Of a DNA stretch of 60,718 nucleotides, positions 1 to 7,696 are shown one piece after another. This DNA comes from Streptomyces sparsogenes. GTDB taxonomy: Bacteria > Actinomycetota > Actinomycetes > Streptomycetales > Streptomycetaceae. Below the pieces are notes generated by a model, which made no database searches, was not told the DNA's origin, and saw only the letters and a program-made list of their open reading frames with translations. The stretch is from the NCBI RefSeq assembly GCF_001704635.1, contig NZ_MAXF01000022.1:1-60718 (forward strand), written 5' to 3'. The translations under genes and the position numbers were made by a program. Position 1 is the first letter of the stretch. Each line of letters starts with the position of its first letter.

Positions 1-380
1 GGCGAGGTTGTTGCGGGAGGCCAGTGTGTCAGGGTGGTCCTCACCCAGGACGCGGATGCTGTCGGTGAGCGTCTGCTCGTACAGCGGGATGGCGCGACCC
101 GAATCCCCAGCCGACGCGTAGGCGCCTGCGAGGTTGTTGCCGGAGGCCAGTGTGTCAGGGTGGTCCTCACCCAGGACGCGGATGCTGTCGTTGAGCGTCT
201 GCTTGTACAGCGGGATGGCGCGACCTAAGTCCCCCGCCGACGCGTAGGCGCTGGCGAGGTTGTTGCGGGAGGCCAGTGTGTCAGGGTGGTCCTCGCCGTT
301 GATCCTTGCTGAGGTGGCGGCAGACCGATGCGCGTACTGGGTCGCTTGAGAGAGACGACCCTGACCACGCAGGAAACGCG
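1..380 (-). repeat. 126-bp tandem repeats encoding 42-residue TPR units
   Basis: Near-identical DNA units begin at 2, 128 and 254 (spacing exactly 126 bp). They encode consecutive TPRs of the NLR-like protein. The high DNA identity suggests recent expansion or homogenisation, and repeat number may differ between strains. Confidence 0.9.
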
Positions 381-1734
381 AAGCGCTGTACAGAATCCAG
401 TCTGTTTCGGCGGTGTCCGTTTCCGGGTGGGTGTGGGTGAGGTAGGCATCGATGTGAGGGAGGAGGGCGCGCCAGCGTGGCCATCCGGCGGTGTTGGTCT
501 CCGGGGCGTCGGGCAGTGCATCGTGGATCAACGTTGCGGCGGTGGATTGTGCTTGGCTGATGGCTGTGTCGCTGCGGTGGGGGTCTTGAGCGTCTGGGGT
601 TCGGGCCAGTGCTTGGAGGAGGCGGTGCATGGCGCTGGTGCTCTCGGTGAGGGTGATCATGCTGAAGTCGTTGAGGAGAGCGAGGGCGTCGGTGTCCGCG
701 TCGGGCTCGTCGGCGATGCCGTTGAGGAGGTCGCGGGGTATGTCGTGGGGTGCGAGCCAGGCCATGACGCGCAGCAGGTGAACGGCGAGTGGGTCGCGTT
801 CGGCGATCGTGTCGAGTGTGACGCGCCAGGTCCGGGCAATGGTGATGCTGTGAGGGTCGCCGTTGCCGGGAGTATTGAGCATGCGGGCGGCTTGGGTGCG
901 GAAACGGTGTAGGTAGGCGGAGTAGGTGTTGCGTGTGCGGCGTATGTACGCACCGGCTTGCTCCAGAGCCAGGGGGAGGTATCCGAGTTCGTCAGCTAGC
1001 TCCTGAGCTGCTGAGGCTTCGCTGTTCGGGTCGGACCTGGTGAGTTGGTACAGCAGACTGGTGGCTGCCGTTGGGGCAAGGACGTCCAGGTGCAGGGGCG
1101 TGGCGCCTAGGTCGTGCCAGCCGTAGGTGAGGCGGCTGGTGATCAGGTGGTCGCCGCTGGTGAGTCTGGCGAGGTACGGGGCGAGGTGGTCGGGGTGGGT
1201 GGCGTTGTCGAAGACGAGGAGCCATCCGGGATGAGTGTCGAGCCAGGTCAGGGCCCATTCAGCCAGGTCTGCGCTGGGTGCACTGCTGGTATTGGTACCG
1301 GCGTTGACCCGGGCGGTGAGCTGGGCCAGGGAGCTGGTGATGGTCTCAAGAGTCTCGGCGTCGATCCACCAGACCGCTGTGTAGTCGGTGCGGTGGGTGT
1401 GGGCGAAGTGCATTGCCAGAGTGGTCTTTCCGATGCCGCCGAGCCCGGATATGGCTTGGGTGACGACATGCGTGGCTGCCCGCTCGTTCCTGGGCTGTAG
1501 CGCCTGTTCCAGGGCGGCCATCTCCGCTGCGCGACCGACGAATCGGTGACCGACGGGGCGCGGGAGGTTGTGCATCCCGTGAGGGGTAGAGACGTCGGCG
1601 GGCGGTGGGAGCACCAGAGGGGCCTGGACGGTGGTGTCTCCGGTGAAGATGGCGCCGTGGTTCGTGCCCACGGCGGGTGACCGGGCCCCGGAGGTCATGG
1701 GGGCCTGGTGCTGCGGTGCTGCGCTGTGCGTCAT
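1..1734 (-). CDS. NLR-like NB-ARC ATPase with C-terminal TPR repeats (partial, runs off the left edge)
   Basis: This is a STAND/NLR-type signalling ATPase, open from the ATG at 1734 to base 1 without a stop, so its C-terminus lies outside the window. Residues 19-36 hold a short motif, SPAVGTNHGAIFTGDTTV, which matches the last 18 residues of the protein encoded just upstream. An NB-ARC module follows, with Walker A GLGGIGKTT at about 97-105 and a Walker B-like WLLVFDNA near 168. From about residue 450 there are 42-residue tetratricopeptide repeats containing DHPDTLASRNNLA. The gap to the upstream gene is 20 bp, so co-transcription is likely. Known for the family: the TPR senses, the NTPase oligomerises, and the N-terminal motif recruits an effector. 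The trigger here is unknown. Confidence 0.88.
   Translation of the reverse strand, partial: MTHSAAPQHQAPMTSGARSPAVGTNHGAIFTGDTTVQAPLVLPPPADVSTPHGMHNLPRPVGHRFVGRAAEMAALEQALQPRNERAATHVVTQAISGLGGIGKTTLAMHFAHTHRTDYTAVWWIDAETLETITSSLAQLTARVNAGTNTSSAPSADLAEWALTWLDTHPGWLLVFDNATHPDHLAPYLARLTSGDHLITSRLTYGWHDLGATPLHLDVLAPTAATSLLYQLTRSDPNSEASAAQELADELGYLPLALEQAGAYIRRTRNTYSAYLHRFRTQAARMLNTPGNGDPHSITIARTWRVTLDTIAERDPLAVHLLRVMAWLAPHDIPRDLLNGIADEPDADTDALALLNDFSMITLTESTSAMHRLLQALARTPDAQDPHRSDTAISQAQSTAATLIHDALPDAPETNTAGWPRWRALLPHIDAYLTHTHPETDTAETDWILYSASRFLRGQGRLSQATQYAHRSAATSARINGEDHPDTLASRNNLASAYASAGDLGRAIPLYKQTLNDSIRVLGEDHPDTLASGNNLAGAYASAGDSGRAIPLYEQTLTDSIRVLGEDHPDTLASRNNLA
1627..1680 (-). other. Amyloid-signalling-like motif at the N-terminus of the NLR
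   Basis: It encodes SPAVGTNHGAIFTGDTTV (residues 19-36), placed before the NB-ARC module in an otherwise unstructured, Pro/Ala-rich leader. It shares 13 of 18 residues with the C-terminal motif of the neighbouring small protein. Glycine, asparagine and alternating beta-prone residues are as expected for a prion-like cross-beta signalling motif. The assignment is by pattern and gene layout only. Confidence 0.6.
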
Positions 1735-1754
1735 GGCTTCACCCATGCCGGGGC

Positions 1755-2192
1755 TCAGGCTGTGGTGTCGCCGGTGTGGATGGTGCCGTAGTTGGTGTGA
1801 ACGGCTGGTGACCTCTCCCCCGACGTGGAGATGGTGACCGACCCGGGCGCCTCGGGGCGTGCCCAGCCGGCGATGTCGGCGGCGATGTCCGGATGGGCCG
1901 CGAGCAAGCGGCGGATCTGCACGCGCAGTGCGGCGGCCAGGTCCGCGTCGTCAGGGCTCTCGGCCAGCTCGGCGACGGTGCCGGCCAGGGCTTCCTGTTC
2001 GGCGGTGGCCGTTTCACCGTCGTCGGGGGTGTCCCGGCCGGTGAGGCGTCGCAGGATGCGCTGTCCGAACGAGACGGTGGCGTCGGCGGCGTCGCTTTCG
2101 ACCCTGGCCAGCACTGCGGCCCCGTATGCGGTGATCGCCGTTGTGGCGTACGGCGCCACGTCCTGCGCGAGCTGCACTACATCAACGGACAT
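1755..2192 (-). CDS. Small helical protein with C-terminal amyloid-like motif; putative cell-death effector partner of the NLR
   Basis: This 145-residue protein has no obvious enzymatic motif. Residues about 10-110 look all-helical, including a mildly hydrophobic N-terminal helix (APYATTAITAYGAAVLARV). A Gly/Ser-containing linker follows, and the protein ends in SPAVHTNYGTIHTGDTTA. The same motif occurs near the N-terminus of the NLR-like protein 20 bp downstream. In described bacterial NLR/effector pairs the small upstream protein carries an N-terminal helical membrane-disrupting (Bell-type) domain and a C-terminal amyloid motif that is templated by the NLR. That role is inferred here. Alternatively it could be a non-lethal adaptor. 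Confidence 0.75.
   Translation of the reverse strand: MSVDVVQLAQDVAPYATTAITAYGAAVLARVESDAADATVSFGQRILRRLTGRDTPDDGETATAEQEALAGTVAELAESPDDADLAAALRVQIRRLLAAHPDIAADIAGWARPEAPGSVTISTSGERSPAVHTNYGTIHTGDTTA
1758..1811 (-). other. C-terminal amyloid-signalling-like motif of the putative effector
   Basis: It encodes the final 18 residues (128-145), ending TNYGTIHTGDTTA. The motif pairs with the one at 1627-1680: both have SPAV, TN, G, I and TGDTT in the same register. Confidence 0.6.
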
Positions 2193-2303
2193 GGCCTTCC
2201 CCCTGCTCCCTACACGGTGAGCGACCTAGCGTAGCCCTCCGTGCCGGTTCGCGGGTACAACGACGCGTCGGCGTCGGAGGCTGGTGCGGCTACCAGTCGG
2301 AGG

Positions 2304-3251
2304 TCAGGTGCCCCGCGTCACGCTCAGGGGCCTGGTGGCGGTGATGTGGTAGGTGAGTTGGGCGCGGTCGGCGCTGGCGCGGAGTTCTTCGAGGATCAGA
2401 GGCCGGTCGTGGTTGCCGAGTGTGACGCGGGCGGTGTGCATGATCGGGGTCGCGTCGGGGATGTCCAGCGTGCTGCGCTCGTCGGGGAACGGCATCCGGG
2501 CGCTCACGGTCTCCTGCCAGGTCAGCTTGTGCCCGGCGGCGGTGAGGATGGCATAGATCTGCTCGGGCTCGGTGTCCGGTGCTTCGGCTAGCTGTTCGGC
2601 TTCGTCGGCGGCGGTGGCGAACGGGATGAGCACGCGGTGCATGGCGCGGGTGCCGGTCTTCGGGTCGGTCAGCAGCCGGTCAACGCCGAAGAGGGCTTCC
2701 CCCTCGTCGAGTCCGAGCAGCGGGCCGGTGGTGGCCGTGGTGGTGGTGCGGTAGATGGTCGGGGTCTCGGCCTGTTCCCACGTGTGGTGTCCGGTGTGGA
2801 AGGTCTTGCCGGTGCGCGTGATGGTCCGCTCGATGGTGACGGCGGGGGCGGGGATCGCTCGGACGTAGCTGCCCTTGCCGTGGATGACCTCGATGAGCCC
2901 TTCTGCGCGGAGTGCGGCGATGGCCTTGCGGACGGTCGGGCGGCTGACCTTGTAGCGCTCGATGAGTTGGGTCTCTGAGGGGAGCGGGCTCCCGGGCTTG
3001 TACTCGCCTGCCGTGATGCCGCTGCGGATTTCGGCGGCAACCTGCTGGCGCCACCGCGCCTTCGGGGCCGCGAACAACGACCAGAGCATGATCGCCGCCA
3101 GGGGCGTTCCCACCCCCAGAAGGACACCGGTGGCCTCGTCGTGCGCGACGCTGAATCCCCACCAGCTCAGGCACGCGAGCGCGGCGAGTTCGAGCAGGAA
3201 CGCCAGGAACTCGTTGGCGGCGTACCACGGCCGTCTGTCGATCAAGGTCAT
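2304..3251 (-). CDS. GntR/UTRA transcription regulator fused to a YrdB-like (DUF2568) half membrane domain
   Basis: Residues 1-66 resemble the first half of YrdB/DUF2568 proteins (FLLELAALACLSWWGF, then a second hydrophobic stretch ending LFAAPKARW), giving two predicted membrane segments. The sequence then passes directly into a GntR winged helix at about 67-130 (RWRQQVAAEIRSGI, YKPGSPLPSETQLIERYKVS, GLIEVIHGKGSYV). A UTRA-type ligand domain occupies about 155-315. GntR/UTRA proteins normally start at the helix-turn-helix and are soluble. Here the start at 3251 would put the DNA-binding domain on the cytosolic side of a membrane anchor. An internal ATG at codon 55 could give a nearly soluble form. 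The ligand and target are unknown. Confidence 0.85.
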   Translation of the reverse strand: MTLIDRRPWYAANEFLAFLLELAALACLSWWGFSVAHDEATGVLLGVGTPLAAIMLWSLFAAPKARWRQQVAAEIRSGITAGEYKPGSPLPSETQLIERYKVSRPTVRKAIAALRAEGLIEVIHGKGSYVRAIPAPAVTIERTITRTGKTFHTGHHTWEQAETPTIYRTTTTATTGPLLGLDEGEALFGVDRLLTDPKTGTRAMHRVLIPFATAADEAEQLAEAPDTEPEQIYAILTAAGHKLTWQETVSARMPFPDERSTLDIPDATPIMHTARVTLGNHDRPLILEELRASADRAQLTYHITATRPLSVTRGT

Positions 3252-3284
3252 GGAGCCGGTTCCTCTCGGCGTGGGCAGGCAGGG

Positions 3285-3479
3285 CTAGTCTCTGCTCGAT
3301 TCTCGAACACATTCGGCACACACCCATTGCGAGCGTGCGATCAACTGTGTCCGCTCCTTCGGATGCTTGCCACACCACTCCGACGGCCCGGCCCGGTTGG
3401 GCAGGTCCCGCTTGATCAGCATCCCGATCATTTCCCGGGGCTTCAGCGGCTCGCCTTCAGGTGCTGACTCCTGCGTCAT
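3285..3479 (-). CDS. Small putative zinc-binding protein
   Basis: This 64-residue protein has a CxxH...CxxC pattern (WCGKHPKE, then WVCAECVRE) that would fit a single small zinc site. Its ATG overlaps the stop of the preceding gene as ATGA, so translation is probably coupled. It is the last gene of a three-gene set on this strand before the GntR gene. I do not recognise a named family. Similar short proteins are common near plasmid-like or integrative regions in Streptomyces, which is only suggestive of function. Confidence 0.65.
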   Translation of the reverse strand: MTQESAPEGEPLKPREMIGMLIKRDLPNRAGPSEWCGKHPKERTQLIARSQWVCAECVRESSRD

Positions 3480-3598
3480 TCCTCTTCCTGGGCCGGAGGC
3501 TCCGGCTCGGGGGCCGGGGTCACGGTCTCGTTCTCGTACACGTCATACCCGTTGACCTCTTTTTCGCCACCCATAGCGGCGCTCCCTTCTGTCGTCAT
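3476..3598 (-). CDS. Very small acidic protein of 40 residues
   Basis: The frame runs from ATG 3598 to TGA 3476. It encodes an acidic, proline-rich peptide with the core GGEKEVNGYDVYENETV and a tail rich in Pro and Glu. Both ends overlap neighbours as ATGA: its start overlaps the stop of the resolvase-like gene and its stop overlaps the start of the zinc-site gene. This double coupling is the main evidence that it is translated. A second ATG lies at codon 9. No function is assigned. It has none of the processing enzymes beside it that a RiPP precursor would need. Confidence 0.55.
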   Translation of the reverse strand: MTTEGSAAMGGEKEVNGYDVYENETVTPAPEPEPPAQEEE

Positions 3599-4113
3599 GG
3601 GTTTCTCAGGTGGTGGGACAAAGACTCGTGCGGTACGAGCGTCGTGCCGGGCGCTACCACCTGCCCGCGCCTGCGCAGAAGCTTGCGCGCGTCGTCGAAC
3701 GCTCGCCCAGGCGGCGGAGGCGGAGCGGTGAGTCGTCCGCGACTGGTGCCCTCCCCCGAGTCGTCCTCACCCCTGGCCGTGACACACACTCCGCCGGCCA
3801 GGCTGACGAGCCGACGCAGACGCGCGCTCTCCTCGTCGTTGTTGCTGATGCGTCCCCAGTCGGCGACAAGGCAGACGATCTTGCGGCCCTGCTCCTGTGC
3901 CTCCATCGCCGCCACCATGCCGCGCCAGTGGGGCCGTCGGTCCGTCAGCGCGACGTCTCCGCGGTCCACCCACTGGCCGGCGACCTCCCACTTCATGTTG
4001 ACCGCGTACGTCCGGCACGTCGCGATTCGACTATTCAGGCTGTCGGTCTGCGCCGTCGCCTCGCGGTCGTAGATGAAGGCGAGAGTTGGGCTGTCCGCCC
4101 CGTCCTCTGTCAC
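3595..4113 (-). CDS. Resolvase-fold protein lacking the catalytic serine
   Basis: About 172 residues from the GTG at 4113, which has GGGGAG seven bases upstream; an in-frame ATG at 4158 would add 15 residues but lacks such a site. The N-terminal 80 residues resemble a serine-recombinase catalytic domain (AFIYDREATAQ, RIATCRTYA, DRRPHWRGMVAAM, IVCLVADWGRIS). The usual YxRxS nucleophile region instead reads YDREATAQ, so no serine is in place. The C-terminal part is Pro/Arg-rich, without a recombinase DNA-binding domain. It is probably a degenerate or repurposed recombinase. It heads the three-gene overlap and is divergent from the XRE gene. Confidence 0.65.
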   Translation of the reverse strand: MTEDGADSPTLAFIYDREATAQTDSLNSRIATCRTYAVNMKWEVAGQWVDRGDVALTDRRPHWRGMVAAMEAQEQGRKIVCLVADWGRISNNDEESARLRRLVSLAGGVCVTARGEDDSGEGTSRGRLTAPPPPPGRAFDDARKLLRRRGQVVAPGTTLVPHESLSHHLRNP

Positions 4114-4260
4114 TGGTCGCTCCCCGGCTCGATGTCGTTGCCGTCTGTACCCAGGCAACTACTGAGGAGCCGTGATCAGTTCACACGGAAGTTGCACAAC
4201 CACGGGTCAGATCCCGCTGGACGCAGGGACGAACGTACTTGCGCGTGCGATGGTGGGGTC

Positions 4261-5442
4261 ATGCACAGCGCACCGTCAGCGGGAGAGAACATCGCGGTCC
4301 TGCGGAAGGTCCGCGGAATGAGCCAGACGAAACTTGCCCGCCTCATGAAGATCTCGCTCTCCTATCTGAGCAAGATCGAGACTGGCCTTCGTCCAGCCAC
4401 TCCTCCTCTTGTGGCTGCCGCAGCCTCGGCTCTGCGCGTGACGACAGCGAGAATCTACGGTGATCCATTCGCCGATCCGTCGACGCAACACGAGTTGATG
4501 AACGACTTGCGCGCTGTTGTCCGCAGGCACACGCTTCCCAGGGAAGACGTTCCTCCGCCCGACGAGCTGGCAGCCTCGCTCAAGAGGGCGGCTCAACTAC
4601 GGGCAGAGACCGACTACTTGTCGCTACTCAAGCTCCTTCCGACGCTGCTCGGCCAGGCAACCGCAACCGCCATGGCGTCCGGCGGCGACGCCACCGCGTG
4701 GGGCCAGGTGGCCGACGTGTACAGCTGCGCCTACGCCGTCGCGCATCGATTCCGTCAGCCGGACCTGGCAGACATGATCGTCGCGCGGCAGACATGGGCA
4801 GCACAGCAGACGTGGAACCCCAGCGCCGAGGCGGCTGCCGCGTGGAACGAGGCAGGGACGTACCAGAGCGCTGGTGAGTACGCTGATGGCCTCGCCATCG
4901 TGGAGCGGGCCATCGTGCGCTACGAGTCGGCTCCGGGCGATGGACTGGAGCACGTCGTCCATCTCGGATCGCTCCACCTCCGCGGCGTCGTCCTGGCCTC
5001 CCGCCACGAGGACGCAAAGGCCACCGCGGACCACGTCCGGCGGGCGAAGGCCCTCGCTGAGCGCATCAAGGGCCCCGACCTCCTTCAGCACAATCTGACG
5101 TTCGGCCCGGGTAACACAGCGCTTTATGAACTGGCTGCGCAGATCGAGCTGAACGCACCGGACAAGGCGGCTGAGGTAGCGGGGCCGCTGCTGAAAGAGC
5201 CTCCCGCCGGTCTGAAGCCTTCCCGGGTCGGCCGCCTGGCCATCGACGCCGCCCGTGCCCGTCTCGCGACGAAGGATCTGACGGGCGCAGAGGACGCGTT
5301 GAAGTACGCGTTCCGGGTGGCCCCTCAAATGGCCGAGATCCATCCCATGGCTCGGGAAGTCCTGCGGGTGCTCTGGACCATGCACCAGCGCAGCCGTCCG
5401 GATCTCCTCCTCATGGCGAAGCGGGCAGGACTCGCCGACTGA
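4261..5442 (+). CDS. XRE-family regulator with large C-terminal TPR-like domain
   Basis: This 393-residue protein begins at ATG 4261. Residues about 8-65 form an XRE helix-turn-helix (IAVLRKVRGMSQTKLARLMK, LSYLSKIETGLRPATPPLV). The remaining 300 residues are helical and repeat-like (YSCAYAVAHRF, AWNEAGTYQSAGEYADGLAI), as in TPR-containing XRE regulators of streptomycetes that sense a peptide or partner protein. It is divergent from the resolvase-like gene, so the roughly 150-bp intergenic region probably holds both promoters and its own operator. The target genes are unknown. The divergent small-gene set is the obvious candidate. Confidence 0.85.
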   Translation: MHSAPSAGENIAVLRKVRGMSQTKLARLMKISLSYLSKIETGLRPATPPLVAAAASALRVTTARIYGDPFADPSTQHELMNDLRAVVRRHTLPREDVPPPDELAASLKRAAQLRAETDYLSLLKLLPTLLGQATATAMASGGDATAWGQVADVYSCAYAVAHRFRQPDLADMIVARQTWAAQQTWNPSAEAAAAWNEAGTYQSAGEYADGLAIVERAIVRYESAPGDGLEHVVHLGSLHLRGVVLASRHEDAKATADHVRRAKALAERIKGPDLLQHNLTFGPGNTALYELAAQIELNAPDKAAEVAGPLLKEPPAGLKPSRVGRLAIDAARARLATKDLTGAEDALKYAFRVAPQMAEIHPMAREVLRVLWTMHQRSRPDLLLMAKRAGLAD

Positions 5443-5514
5443 GGCTCCGTGCGCCGGTCGGCCGGGTGAAAAGCGTTTGACGTTCCTTGTCGTCCGGCGG
5501 TCTGATGACGCGCC

Positions 5515-6414
5515 ATGAGCACAGGGCAACTGCACCCCGGCATGCACCCGATCGACGACGACCTCGTACGGCGGCTGGTCGCCGGGCAGTTCCCGCAGTG
5601 GGCGGAGCTGGAGGTGCGGCGGTTTCCGTCCGGTGGCACGGTCAACGCCATGTACCGGCTGGGCGAGGACATGGCCGTACGGCTTCCGCTGGTCGAGGGC
5701 GGGGCCGACGACGTGGCGCGGGAGCAGAGGTGGCTGCCGAGGCTCGCGCCGCGGTTGCCCGTGCCCATTCCCGAGGCGCTCGGGGACGGGGTTCCCGCCG
5801 AGGGGTATCCGTGGCGGTGGTCGGTGTACCGGTGGCTGGCGGGGGAGAATCCCGAGGAGGGGGCGCTGAGCGAGCCGGTGCTGCTGGCCAAGGACCTGGC
5901 CGCGTTCGTGGCGGCCATGCGGGGCGTCGCCCTGGCGGGTGGGCCGCAGGCCCATCGCGGCGGGCCGCTGGCGTCGCTCGACGCGGGGACCCGGGCGGCG
6001 ATCGAGGAGTTGCGCGGGATCCCGCAGGAGGGCGTGGACTGCGATGCCGTCAGCGCCGTATGGGAGGAGGCGCTGCGGGCCCCGGAGTGGGACGGGCCGC
6101 CGGTGTGGCTGCACGCCGATCTCATGCCGGGCAACCTGCTGGTGGACGGGGGCAGGCTGACCGCGGTGATCGACTTCGGGTGTCTGGGGGTGGGCGATCC
6201 GGCCTGCGATCTGTTCCCGGCGTGGAATCTGCTGCCCGCCGAGGCGAGGGAGGTCTTCCGCGAGGCGCTGGGCGTGGACGACGCGACCTGGATCCGGGGC
6301 CGGGGCCGGACACTCTCGCAGGCGCTGATCGCGCTGCCGTACTACCGGGAGACGAACCCGGCGATGGCGCGCAACGCCCGGCATGTGATCCGGGCGGTGC
6401 TGGAAGAAGGCTGA
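5515..6414 (+). CDS. Aminoglycoside phosphotransferase-family kinase
   Basis: This 299-residue protein has a protein-kinase-like (APH) fold. The N-lobe has FPSGGTVNAMYRLGEDMAVRLP at about 38-60. The catalytic loop HADLMPGNLL lies near 202 and the metal-binding VIDFGCLG near 220. Such proteins phosphorylate small hydroxylated molecules. The substrate cannot be read from sequence, and resistance is only one possibility. The MNNLLVDGG-like spacing after the catalytic loop is normal, so the enzyme looks active. It stands alone after the XRE gene with about 70 bp between them. Confidence 0.85.
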   Translation: MSTGQLHPGMHPIDDDLVRRLVAGQFPQWAELEVRRFPSGGTVNAMYRLGEDMAVRLPLVEGGADDVAREQRWLPRLAPRLPVPIPEALGDGVPAEGYPWRWSVYRWLAGENPEEGALSEPVLLAKDLAAFVAAMRGVALAGGPQAHRGGPLASLDAGTRAAIEELRGIPQEGVDCDAVSAVWEEALRAPEWDGPPVWLHADLMPGNLLVDGGRLTAVIDFGCLGVGDPACDLFPAWNLLPAEAREVFREALGVDDATWIRGRGRTLSQALIALPYYRETNPAMARNARHVIRAVLEEG

Positions 6415-6575
6415 GGTCGGCGTGTGTGGGCCGCGCCGGCAGCGGTTGATGTCGGTGGTGGGGAGCGCGCCGCCGCCGGACGAGCGGCCGGGGAACCCCT
6501 GGAGTAGGGGATCAGCCTTCAGCGGTGAGCTGAACCCCGGGGGGTGACGGGGCGGCGCGGCTACCCTCGCTCGAC

Positions 6576-7007
6576 ATGATCACCACGTGGGAGCCCACGG
6601 CCGCGGGCGTGTTGCGGCTGCCGTCGGGTCGGCTCGTACGGGGCAGGGGGCTGCGCCGGCCGCTGCCCGCCGGGCCCGAGCCGGACTTCGCGCTGTATCT
6701 GCTGGGCAAGGAACCCCCGGCCGTCTCGTGGGAGGCGCGCTGGGTCCGCTGGCCGGACTTCCGGCTGCCGTCCGACAGGGTCGCGGCCGGGGAGGCGCTG
6801 CGCGAGGCGTGGGAGCGGGCCGCGTCGGAGCGGGTCGAGGTGGCGTGCGGCGGCGGGGTCGGCCGTACGGGCACGGCTCTGGCCTGCCTCGCGGTGCTGG
6901 ACGGGGTGGCGAGCGGCGAGGCGGTCGCCTACGTCCGCGAGCACTACGCGGCGCGCGCCGTGGAGACGCCCTGGCAACGCCGCTTCGTCGCCCGCTTCAC
7001 GCCGTAA
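6576..7007 (+). CDS. Small protein-tyrosine/dual-specificity phosphatase-like protein
   Basis: This 143-residue protein has the CX5R phosphatase loop (ACGGGVGRTGTALACLAVL, about 94-112). A possible general-acid aspartate precedes it (WVRWPDFRLPSDRV, about 56-69). The length matches compact cysteine-based phosphatases of the tyrosine-phosphatase superfamily. The substrate could be a phosphoprotein or a phosphorylated metabolite. It is monocistronic, and a strong hairpin follows its stop. Confidence 0.8.
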   Translation: MITTWEPTAAGVLRLPSGRLVRGRGLRRPLPAGPEPDFALYLLGKEPPAVSWEARWVRWPDFRLPSDRVAAGEALREAWERAASERVEVACGGGVGRTGTALACLAVLDGVASGEAVAYVREHYAARAVETPWQRRFVARFTP

Positions 7008-7052
7008 ACGCCATGAACTGGCCTGCGGCCGTGGCCGGTTGACGGGTGCGGG

Positions 7053-7105
7053 CACGCCGCCGCCTCCGGCGCGCCGGATCGTGGCGCGCCGGAGGCGGCG
7101 GCGTG
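7053..7105. terminator. Perfect 23-bp GC-rich hairpin between convergent genes
   Basis: The arms 7053-7075 and 7083-7105 are exactly complementary and the loop is 7 nt. It lies between the stops of the phosphatase (7007) and the gene ending at 7139 on the other strand, so it can serve both. There is no clear T tract, as is usual in Streptomyces. Confidence 0.8.
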
Positions 7106-7138
7106 TCGCTGCGTCGTCGTTCCGCGGGGGCCTGCCGG

Positions 7139-7696
7139 TCAGATACTCAGCAGGCGCTCCAGGACGTTGCGGTAGCCACGCATGGCCAGCCGCAGTTCCT
7201 CGGTCCGTACGGCGCCCGCCCCCTCGGCCTCGTCCTCGCTCCAGGTGTCGCGCAGCGTACGGCGGCGGTCCGCCAGGAGTTCGGTGAGACGGGCGGAGAG
7301 TTCCTCGAGGAGCCGGTCGGCCTCTTCCACGGCGCCGCGCGGGGCGTCCACGAAGCCGCTGACCGCGTGCCGCAGGCGTTCGGTCAGCTCGTTGTGGTCG
7401 CTCGGCGGGATCACCGGGAAGGGCGGGCCCTCGGGGTCGGCCCCCGTCACCCCCGCAACCCCGGGGGCCGCCGGGGCGCCGACCCCGGTGGCACCAGCGG
7501 CGCTCGCGGGGCCCGGGGCCCCGGTGCCCGTGGTCCCGGGGCCGGGGGTCCCGGTAGCCGCCCCCGGTGTCGGGGCCGCCCCCGGCGTCGTTCCGGGGGT
7601 CCCGGCCGCGGGCGCCGCCCCGGGTGCGTACGGCGCCTTGGCGGTGGTGGCGTGGCCGCGTGGCGCGGCGTTCGTGTCAGGGGTGGTCTCGCGCAT
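7139..7696 (-). CDS. Hypothetical protein with Pro/Gly/Ala-rich N-terminal half
   Basis: This 185-residue protein has residues about 15-95 made almost only of Ala, Pro, Gly and Thr. The C-terminal 85 residues are charged and helical (ELTERLRHAVSGFVDAPRG, ADRLLEELSARLTELLADRR, LRLAMRGYRNVLERLLSI). The C-terminal part shares its style with the preceding membrane protein, which also has FVD/FIEQPARAV-like helices. The start overlaps the upstream stop as TGATG, so the two genes are translationally coupled and probably act together. Function unknown. Confidence 0.7.
   Translation of the reverse strand: MRETTPDTNAAPRGHATTAKAPYAPGAAPAAGTPGTTPGAAPTPGAATGTPGPGTTGTGAPGPASAAGATGVGAPAAPGVAGVTGADPEGPPFPVIPPSDHNELTERLRHAVSGFVDAPRGAVEEADRLLEELSARLTELLADRRRTLRDTWSEDEAEGAGAVRTEELRLAMRGYRNVLERLLSI

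Noticed and set aside
3476..3598. RiPP precursor peptide
   Set aside because: The peptide is acidic with a core-like centre, but there is no leader-binding, cyclase, protease or modifying enzyme nearby.
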